Assembly: GCA_015499985.1 (NCBI GenBank)
Contig: JAAAUF010000773.1
Span: 1-10,865, forward strand
DNA from: Haplosporangium gracile
Taxonomy: Eukaryota; Mortierellomycota; Mortierellomycetes; Mortierellales; Mortierellaceae
Length of the DNA: 10,865 nt
Direction: 5' to 3'
Part shown: in pieces, positions 1-6,809 of the stretch
Layout: each line of letters begins with the position of its first letter
Position numbering within the stretch: the first letter of the stretch is position 1
Made by a program: the position numbers and the translations under genes
The notes under the pieces: model-generated
The model's input: only the letters and a program-made list of their open reading frames with translations
Told to the model about the DNA's origin: nothing
Database searches by the model: none

Positions 1-51
<51 letters not shown>
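1..51. repeat. (TC)n dinucleotide microsatellite
   Basis: The first 51 bases are an uninterrupted TC repeat (about 25 units) that runs off the left edge, so its true length is unknown. It leads into a pyrimidine-rich stretch upstream of the MUB1-like gene. Such tracts occur in fungal promoters and leaders, but no function can be shown from the sequence. Confidence 0.97.
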
Positions 52-53
<2 letters not shown>

Positions 54-445
54 AAAGCCCCTTCTTCTCCAACCCCTCCCCCCGTCAAGCCCTCTCTCTC
101 CTTGGCGCACTCCTTGATTCTTTACCCGCTCCTCATACAACAACATATAAACACTCCTATACGGAGAAGTCTCCTTTCATATCATCTTCACACAAACACA
201 TACACCCTCCTCGTTGCGCCCCATACCTTGTAAGGCATCTCTCTCCCTATTGCCTCCTTTCTCTATCTCCTTCTTTCTTCTCCCCGCAAACGCACAGTCT
301 TTCCCCTACCGAACAATAACCATCTCCCCACAAAAAAAACAATAAGTAGCCAGCCCAACAACTCTCCTAACCAATACTTTTCCTTCTCCCTTTCCTTTAT
401 TGATTCCACTTTTCTCTTCTTTCCAATCCTCCCTCTTAGTAAACG
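52..445 (+). promoter_or_regulatory. Pyrimidine-rich promoter/5' leader of the MUB1-like gene
   Basis: This stretch is strongly C/T-rich on the plus strand and contains no ATG in any frame, so the ATG at 446 is the first in the window. That fits a 5' untranslated leader with scanning to the MUB1 start. A GTAAGG near 230 could be a donor of a leader intron, but no partner acceptor is convincing. No clear TATA box was found and the transcription start cannot be placed. Confidence 0.5.
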
Positions 446-3391
446 ATGAGGGAACCCAATTTTTCATTTCCAGGACAGAACAGAGCCGCCATCTGTATCA
501 CAAGTTCCATATACGACAGACGTGCACTGGATTGCACAGACTATATTCCCATCATCAACACCCTCACCAACCTCGCCTACCTCACCGGCTCAACTCCCAC
601 CATCCGAGAATATATCACCCGTGACGGAGGACTCGAACGTCTTGTCACCATCCTCAAAAACACCAAAGTCAACGATCGCAAGAACGGCCTCAAATGGACT
701 CTCGCCTTCCAGTGCGTCGTCAACATCGGAGTCAGGGGGACAGAACACATTCGTAAGCGAGTCGTCCAAGCAGGCATGGTCCCCGTGATCGTCAACGTCC
801 TCGAGAGCTTCTTTGCTGTCCTCAAGTCGGTCAGCGACGAAAATGAGCGGCGGCGGCTTTTACGCAGAGCAGAGGCAGCTCAACAACAATCACAGCCCCT
901 TATCACCGATGGCGATACCAATGCTCCTATGCTGACCCAGACCCACTCGACGACCACCCAACCTTTTGGCGGCCCTATGGCCGAAGAAACGGGACACCTC
1001 CAGCAAGATTCCGGCTTGGACAACTCCAACGACTCATCCTCCTCCGCACACTCTTCCGCCACCATCACTGCGCCTTCCTTGGCATCCACATCCACATCAG
1101 TTACCACGGGGTCCATCGCCCCCTCCACAGCCAATCTTCCCGCAGTCCCTTCGGCGCAGCACCCAGTTCATTACCCACACAGCGTTCCCGAAGCCGGACA
1201 GGCCGCCCAAGATGCATCTCGTCTCGATGATGCACGGTCAATAGCACAGGACGGAGCCACAGGCGAGGCACGACCACAACAGTTCTTCTATCGCGAGGAC
1301 GACATCTTGCATTCTCTCCAGCTTCTTGCCTACCTCTCAAAGTACCCTTCACTGCGCTCATCGTTCCACACTGAGTCCGGCTCCAATGTCTTTGCGATTG
1401 TGGAAAAGTTTACCCATAGGACGATGCACCCACTGGAGATCCAATACTGGGCAGGCGTAATTATGCGAAATGCTTGCCGCAAAGACGACACAAGGAAGGG
1501 CATTCGTCAATGTGCCTACACTGGTTGTGGCAAATGGGAGACCAAGCCTCGGGAGTTTGCAAAGTGTCGCCGTTGCCGCAAGGCCAAATACTGCAGCAAG
1601 CAGTGCCAGAGCAAGGCCTGGAACGAGGGACATCGCTGGTGGTGTATCGAGAAGAAGGCGGAGACAATGGGCGTTTCGACTTCGTTTGGCACAGACTTGC
1701 CCCCAGCCCCACCACCACCTCCTCCACCAGCAGACCTTCAGGATCAACCCGATGGCAATCCCAACCTTTTGGAGAACAATGGTCTGGCCTCACTCACCGC
1801 TGCAGGAGCCAATGGCGCACGGATGATTGGCGGAGGCGACGGTGGAAGCAACCACGGCCACCACGTCAGCCGGATGCAGCAACATCATCAGCACCAACAT
1901 GTCCCTGCTCACCAGCTGAACCCTGCAGCATCTTCTTCGACCACTCCCTCGCCCTATAGTCAATTGATAGCGCCTTCGACAAGCCGTCCTGGCACTTCGT
2001 CCCAACACCAGCTTCAGACGCCAACGCCACAGCAGCAACAACAGCAGCCTCAGGAGGGACCATCACAGCAGCGTTTGCCACAGCCTCAGCCACAGTCACA
2101 ACAGGCACAACAACAGGCGCGGTACCCAACGATGCTCCCTCAGGTTCGTCAGCCTCAGCCACAGCAACCTCCCTTGCCTGAACACTTGGCACCTCAGCAT
2201 CCTTCCCAGCCATATCAGCGTCAGCAACCACCACAGCATCTTCAATCGCAGTATCCCCAGCAGCCTGAGCGAAGTCACCAGCAGGTTCTTCCTCGCCATC
2301 TCCAAGGTTCTCCCGAGCCTATGCAGTCCATGGAGAGGCACCCTCACCAAGCCGCTCCTGTTGAACGTCGTTCGTTCAACCCACAGCAGATGATGCCCGG
2401 CCAAGCTGGTCCCAGCCCTATCGCTCACCATTACCTTCACCGTGCACCCCAGCGCTCCATGAGCACGCCCCATCCATCGACGGCTCCTCTCATGTCCACG
2501 CCTCGCACGGAACTTATCCCTCACCTTGGTATCTCCCCGGACTCTCCTACCCCTGAGCAGCTTGCCCAGCGTTTTGTACAGCAGGTGGCTCTTCACCCTG
2601 GTCAGCACAACGAGCTTGCGCAGCATTTGCATGCTCAGTTCCAGCAATATTTCCCTCCCCACAACCAAGCCGAGGCCAAGCGCCAGTTTTCGTTCCATGC
2701 TAGAGAACACTTTGCCCGGTACCAACGACAGCAAGAACTGCTTCGTAGTGGTGCTCAAGGATCATCGTCTGGTCCCCACAATGTCGCTGGTCGGCCCGCC
2801 CCAGGCCGCGCTCCTATGATGCCCTTGGCCATGCTTCCTCAGAGCCAACAGCCTCTCTACCGCCCCGTGCCCCAGTCGACTGGTTCTTCCCGGTCTGGGC
2901 GTGAATCGGAGACTCACAGACAGGGAACGTCAAGACGCCGATCAGATCTTGACTCGGACGATGACGATTCCTCTATACTTGAGTCGGGCTCACACTCGAC
3001 TTCGAGTTTGTCAGTCCCTATGTTGACGCAGGACTTGTCGACGCTGTCGACGACAATGTCGCTTTCGTCTACTGAGATATCGGGCCCTCTTCCCGTCTCG
3101 CCTGTCGAGAGCCGTTTCTCTGCCGGGTCTTCTTTGGGATCGTCGCCGGCGTCGATTGCCGCGAATGGCAGTCGATTGGACTTGGTAAAGTCGGAATCGC
3201 CGTCGAGTCTGAGGGACTTCAAGGTTCGAAAGCTCATGTCTCCCGAGCAGTCGGGTCCGTCCTCTTCATCGTCGTCTAGCCATGGTCACCATGGATCGTC
3301 TTCGGATCTCCCTAACCAGCAGGCCCTTCAGCATGGTGATGAGTGGTCTTACTCTCGTCATATGGCCAAGGATGTACCCACTGCACCTTAG
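446..3391 (+). CDS. MUB1: MUB1/samB-type MYND zinc-finger protein
   Basis: Single uninterrupted exon of 981 codons. The N-terminus (MREPNFSFPGQNR, then YDRRALDCT and DGGLERLV) reads as the MUB1/samB family start, and the ATG at 446 is the first available. Residues about 15-135 and 280-350 look like one helical armadillo-like region split by a Ser/Thr/Ala-rich insert. A MYND finger follows: C356, C361, C374, C377, C383, C387, H396, C400, with the core CRRCRKAKYC. Then come a proline run (419-428), a long Gln/Pro/His-rich region (about 510-650), and a Ser-rich tail with a short Asp run. Family knowledge: yeast Mub1 works with Ubr2 and Rad6 to ubiquitylate the proteasome-gene activator Rpn4; Aspergillus samB affects hyphal growth and septation. 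The protein is longer than yeast Mub1 (about 620 residues), mostly through low-complexity expansion. Family assignment is secure; the exact role here is inferred. Confidence 0.94.
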   Translation: MREPNFSFPGQNRAAICITSSIYDRRALDCTDYIPIINTLTNLAYLTGSTPTIREYITRDGGLERLVTILKNTKVNDRKNGLKWTLAFQCVVNIGVRGTEHIRKRVVQAGMVPVIVNVLESFFAVLKSVSDENERRRLLRRAEAAQQQSQPLITDGDTNAPMLTQTHSTTTQPFGGPMAEETGHLQQDSGLDNSNDSSSSAHSSATITAPSLASTSTSVTTGSIAPSTANLPAVPSAQHPVHYPHSVPEAGQAAQDASRLDDARSIAQDGATGEARPQQFFYREDDILHSLQLLAYLSKYPSLRSSFHTESGSNVFAIVEKFTHRTMHPLEIQYWAGVIMRNACRKDDTRKGIRQCAYTGCGKWETKPREFAKCRRCRKAKYCSKQCQSKAWNEGHRWWCIEKKAETMGVSTSFGTDLPPAPPPPPPPADLQDQPDGNPNLLENNGLASLTAAGANGARMIGGGDGGSNHGHHVSRMQQHHQHQHVPAHQLNPAASSSTTPSPYSQLIAPSTSRPGTSSQHQLQTPTPQQQQQQPQEGPSQQRLPQPQPQSQQAQQQARYPTMLPQVRQPQPQQPPLPEHLAPQHPSQPYQRQQPPQHLQSQYPQQPERSHQQVLPRHLQGSPEPMQSMERHPHQAAPVERRSFNPQQMMPGQAGPSPIAHHYLHRAPQRSMSTPHPSTAPLMSTPRTELIPHLGISPDSPTPEQLAQRFVQQVALHPGQHNELAQHLHAQFQQYFPPHNQAEAKRQFSFHAREHFARYQRQQELLRSGAQGSSSGPHNVAGRPAPGRAPMMPLAMLPQSQQPLYRPVPQSTGSSRSGRESETHRQGTSRRRSDLDSDDDDSSILESGSHSTSSLSVPMLTQDLSTLSTTMSLSSTEISGPLPVSPVESRFSAGSSLGSSPASIAANGSRLDLVKSESPSSLRDFKVRKLMSPEQSGPSSSSSSSHGHHGSSSDLPNQQALQHGDEWSYSRHMAKDVPTAP

Positions 3392-3640
3392 GCCTAGCTT
3401 GCTCCCTTTCCTTTTTGTATAATAGGACTTTCTCTTTGTTTCGTTTTTTAGTTTTGTTTTGTTTCTCTCGCTTTTCTTTTACTTTTACGTACCATTCCAG
3501 CTCCACTGAATGCCCCACCATCAACCAGCTCCTCATCCCTCTCCTTTTCCTCCGTCATGTAGTATTTTCTTCTTTTCAAATAGCATAATCTCTTCAAACC
3601 AAAGCTTTTTTACAAAAATTTTTAAGCTATTTTCTTTTTT

Positions 3641-3672
3641 TTTTCTTTCTTTCTTTCTTTCTTTTTCTTTTG
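3641..3672. repeat. (TTTC)n microsatellite
   Basis: Tandem TTTC units, slightly impure, sit within a longer T/C-rich stretch of the probable MUB1 3' untranslated region. A simple repeat with no evident function. Confidence 0.85.
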
Positions 3673-3828
3673 TTTTGTTTGCTCACTTCTCCTGTGTTGT
3701 ACGATTAAAAAAGAGACGATCCGACTGGAAACCCCTTGCCAACAAACACTCCATCCACTTTCATGTTTTTTTCATTGTGATTTATGAACTTTGTACTTGT
3801 TTCTCCTCTGTTTTGTGTCCCAAAGATG

Positions 3829-3834
3829 AATAAA
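3829..3834 (+). terminator. Candidate poly(A) signal for MUB1
   Basis: A canonical AATAAA hexamer lies 438 bases after the MUB1 stop and is followed within 30 bases by a T-rich run, the usual arrangement of a eukaryotic cleavage site. The cleavage position itself cannot be read from DNA. Confidence 0.55.
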
Positions 3835-3912
3835 GCTTGTTATGATCAATTTCTTTTTTTTTTGTTCCGCAAGGACGGGGATATTTACAATCAAGATATT
3901 GGAGGCCTTTTC

Positions 3913-3918
3913 TTTATT
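3913..3918 (-). terminator. Candidate poly(A) signal for 4E-BP
   Basis: TTTATT on the plus strand gives AATAAA on the minus strand, 192 bases past the 4E-BP stop at 4110. It lies about 80 bases from the opposing MUB1 signal. Confidence 0.5.
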
Positions 3919-4109
3919 TTTTGTCATCCGGAGGTCTAAAAAAAACATATGTCGAGAAGGGGGCGGGACGCGGAGAGGGGGGGACAGAAACTCCTTGTAT
4001 TTTTTTGTTGGTTTTTGAAGAGGGGAGTTTATAACTTCGTCGATCAATGGTCGAGTAGGAGTGTTGAGAGATGGCTGACGAGCATTTTGGGATCTATCTC
4101 TTTTGCTCT

Positions 4110-5954
4110 TTACTCCATATCCATGTCGAAAAGTTGTCCATCCTTGATCTCCTTGGAAGCGGTCGCGTGGGCTAGGTTATCCATCGCAAATGATTCAAGA
4201 TAAACAAAAAAAAGGGTTATTTCATTGGTTATTATTGATCACTGATTGCCCTCGTCACCAAAATCCACAGATGCCGCTAACAGTACACCAAATTCCACAT
4301 AAAAATCGCCTGTGTGCTTACCCTTGGCATCCTCCTCCTCCTGGGCCTTGGCGACGGCCTTGCGCTTCTCGTCGTCGGAATTGTCATCAGAATCATCGTC
4401 CGAACCAGAGTCGTGGGTCTCGACGTTGAGGTGCGAGCGGTTGTGAATGGATCCAGCCTGGTGAGGCAAGCTGGCGCCTGTGACTCCGGCAACAAAGGCG
4501 AGCTTGGCGGGGGGAGTGCGCGACAGGGGCGAGTTGCGGAGACTCAACAACGTGTTACGGTCATAAATGATTCGAGTGCCTATGTTATTTTTTCGAAATG
4601 TTGTTAGTTATCAATCGGACATTCGAGAAAAGCGAAATGTGTAATGGTGGAGGAATTGTCCATTTTTTTTGCGTGTGGAGAAGGACATGATATGAAAGGC
4701 TTATCCTGTGTGGCAAATGTCGCCAATCAATTGTGTCCTACTGTGGAATCTCCCTTGGCGAGTTGCTCACCCTCATCTGAACCTTTCATTTCGCACTTTT
4801 TCTCCACGAAGCTGCGACGATGTGAAAGGGAAGAAGAGAATGTAGAAGTGGTAGGCAATGTAGAAAAGAGAGTGAAAAAAGCAGCCTCACTCCTGCCTCT
4901 CCTGCCTCCCCTGTAATGTCTTTCAGCTCTCTTAGGTAAATACAGACCAAGAAATGTCCTTCCTTTTCCGTCACTACCGCCACCACCATCATCATCAACA
5001 TCACTCCCTTTACTCTTTTTGCGTCACCGCCTCTGTTTCTCCTTTCCACAAAGCTCCATTCCCCTTCCCTATCCTCCTTGTCACCCCTCAAATAAAAAAA
5101 AAACAAAACGTTCCCATTCAGATCCTGTAGTCCTCATGGTATCCATGCTTGCACATATAGAGATAAGAGCGCATCTCGTCTCGCTTTGTCTCTGTCTCCT
5201 TTTTCCCACAACCTCCTTTTAATGAAGCGTCGAGTAGGCACAACTCCAAAGTTATGAGCATATAGGGCTAATAGCCACCAAAATAATAAACGTAGAAGGT
5301 ATATAAATTCTTGTGATCCTGGGTATTCCTGATTCAATTGAACGAGTCCGGTTGGTGTATGTATGTGTGGGTGTGTCCGTGTATCCAGTCTAAAACTCGA
5401 CCGACCGAATCCATCTCCCACCTGATCTGAGCCTGACCATATTTTTTTTGTTCCATGTCACAAGGGAGGGACAGAGAAGGTGGTAAAGTGTCTTTCTCTG
5501 CAACCATTCATAGATTGGGCTGGGTAACTTTTGAGTAGTCTTCATTTTCCAAGTGATGTTAATCCCTCGTATAATGCCAGTGCAAAAATTGGCAAGACGA
5601 CGTAGTGTTATCCTCTCTCTGCCGTGCATCAAACCGCAAACCCTTCATGACATCCACACAAAAGTATAAAAAAAGAGGCCAACTGAACAATCCATGTTGG
5701 TCGCTCTGTTGTCAAGAACATCCTGTATCTGGTTCCCGAGGCGCTCTTTGCTCCATGTCATGTGGCTGGCAGTAAAGAGTGTAGCTGTGAAGGTTTGGAC
5801 AATAGGAGTAGCCAAAAGACAAAACATAGAATTTACCTCCGGGAGTGCTCGAATAGATGGTTCCACCAGGGGTGGTACCATAGTCCAAAGGAATAGGCGT
5901 GCCAGGCTCAGCACGTCTGCTTGGGAGGGGGATCGCTCTGGAGTTGGTTGACAT
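4110..5954 (-). CDS. EIF4EBP: eIF4E-binding protein (4E-BP), three exons
   Basis: A translational repressor: it binds cap-binding eIF4E, blocks eIF4G, and is released when TORC1 phosphorylates it (family knowledge). Exons on the minus strand are 5954-5837, 4579-4322 and 4171-4110; introns are 5836-4580 (GTAAAT...TAG) and 4321-4172 (GTAAGC...TAG). Phases match, giving 438 bases and 145 residues (metazoan forms are about 120). Visible motifs are RAIP (6-9), TTPGG (Thr28), STPGG (Thr37), YDRNTLL (45-51, the YxxxxLPhi eIF4E site), RNSP (Ser56), RTPP (Thr61), AGVTG (70-74, the secondary eIF4E contact) and FDMDM (140-144, a TOS motif for Raptor). Spacing from Tyr45 to each phosphosite equals that in human 4E-BP1. 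Residues about 90-125 form an Asp/Ser/Glu/Lys-rich insert absent from the human protein. No minus-strand ATG occurs for at least 185 bases upstream of the start. Identity is very secure; both introns are inferred from homology and splice signals. Confidence 0.95.
4580..5836 (-). other. Long intron 1 of 4E-BP
   Basis: A 1257-base intron, about ten times longer than the others here. The donor is GTAAAT. The acceptor TAG follows a TAACTAAC branch-like element about 30 bases upstream. It interrupts the codon for Gly40 (G|GC), and the protein match to 4E-BP continues without gap across it. Open frames inside it on both strands are short, lack recognisable domains and have no consistent splice structure. 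I found no tRNA-like or snoRNA-like element by eye, though a snoRNA could escape such reading. Confidence 0.85.
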
Positions 5955-6323
5955 GTTTTATGCTTCTAATTGGACGATTTCGGGGGGTATTCTCGTTTCC
6001 GTTTTCTATGGGTGATGAGCAACAAGTAAAGAATGAGTTAAAGAAGTGAAAAAGGCAGAAAAGGCTTGTAGCGGGTTGTGGTAGGGTCGCCTGCTTTATT
6101 TGCTGCTTAGGGGGTACAGGTCGTAAGTTACTGGTGAAGCATGGTATTGAGCGCTTGCTGGTTGCTGTTTATCATTATTTTTTTTGTCGGTGTCGTCCCC
6201 ACACTTTACTGTTTTTGTTTGCTTCCAAAGCGAAAACGAGATTGAGCCTTTCGTTGTTATTGTCGAGAAGGGTTCTGTGTGAGGCGGATGTCGGGCTGGT
6301 CCTTTTTCCTGTGAGTTGCGCTA

Positions 6324-6354
6324 TTGTTGGTGTTGTTGTTGTTGTTGCTGTTGT
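6324..6354. repeat. (TTG)n trinucleotide microsatellite
   Basis: Imperfect TTG/GTT repeat of about ten units in the divergent intergenic region, with one CTG interruption. Non-coding by the annotation given here. Confidence 0.8.
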
Positions 6355-6663
6355 TTATGCGTACGTTTGTGGTTATGTTATTGAACTGGGTGGTTTTCCC
6401 ACCAGCTTGTTGATAATGAGCAAAGACTCTTGGCCAAGAGGAGCGTACATAGAAAGAGGTTGCCACATGGTCAATACCTTGATCGTAAGCAAAAAAAGTA
6501 AGGAAAAAAAAAAAGCAAAGCCAAGTGGGTGAAAAAAAAAAAAAATCGTTGAGCAAGAGAGAGAGGGGGAGAGAGCCGGCCATTTCCTTTGTGCAGGGAA
6601 ATAATTTAGAGCACTGACATCACTTGCAAGGAATTAACGGATCTTCCTCGCAAAGCTTAAAAA

Positions 6664-6699
6664 ATGGTGGCGCCCTATCTTTGCTTCTTTTTAAAATAG
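6664..6699 (+). other. Possible upstream ORF (11 codons) in the leader of the coiled-coil gene
   Basis: ATG at 6664 has a strong initiation context (A at -3, G at +4) and reads 11 codons to TAG at 6697-6699, out of frame with the main ORF and 111 bases before its ATG. It matters only if transcription starts upstream of 6664, which the sequence does not show. Confidence 0.3.
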
Positions 6700-6809
6700 C
6701 TCCTTTCTTTCTTCACTCTTCCTCTGCCTACGAACAATCAAAACCATCCACAACCCACCCACACGAGACACTCTTCTTCCTCTTCCACAGACAAGAGGAA
6801 TCTCCGGTC

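Larger units (their letters stand above)
3392..4109. other. Convergent 3' intergenic region between MUB1 and 4E-BP
   Basis: No coding sequence is supported in these 718 bases. The plus strand is T-rich after the MUB1 stop, with a TTTC microsatellite at about 3641-3670. Each strand carries one AATAAA hexamer placed to end the gene entering from its side. The two 3' untranslated regions probably meet or overlap here. Confidence 0.6.
5955..6809. promoter_or_regulatory. Divergent intergenic/promoter region between 4E-BP and the coiled-coil gene
   Basis: These 855 bases separate two divergent starts and contain no convincing gene. Visible content: a TTG/GTT trinucleotide tract (about 6324-6354), oligo(A) tracts at about 6503-6514 and 6532-6545, a purine GA-rich run at 6551-6574, and pyrimidine-rich sequence at 6700-6790. 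The last is probably the leader of the plus-strand gene. The A tracts may help exclude nucleosomes. A long plus-strand open frame at 6134-6532 has no ATG at its beginning and no recognisable domain. Confidence 0.45.

Noticed and set aside
2096..2758. A 220-residue open frame on the minus strand.
   Set aside because: It lies antisense to the Gln/Pro-rich part of MUB1, has no recognisable domain, and is explained by biased codon composition of the real gene.
4314..4607. A plus-strand open frame over 4E-BP exon 2 containing hydrophobic Leu/Val stretches.
   Set aside because: It is the antisense of Asp/Glu/Ser codons of 4E-BP; the minus-strand product is unambiguous.
4786..5632. Three minus-strand open frames within 4E-BP intron 1.
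   Set aside because: They are short, low in complexity or unlike any family, and the 4E-BP match is continuous without them.
6134..6532. A plus-strand open frame of about 130 codons in the divergent intergenic region.
   Set aside because: Its 5' end has no ATG, it runs through a TTG microsatellite and an A tract, and it shows no domain or splice partner.
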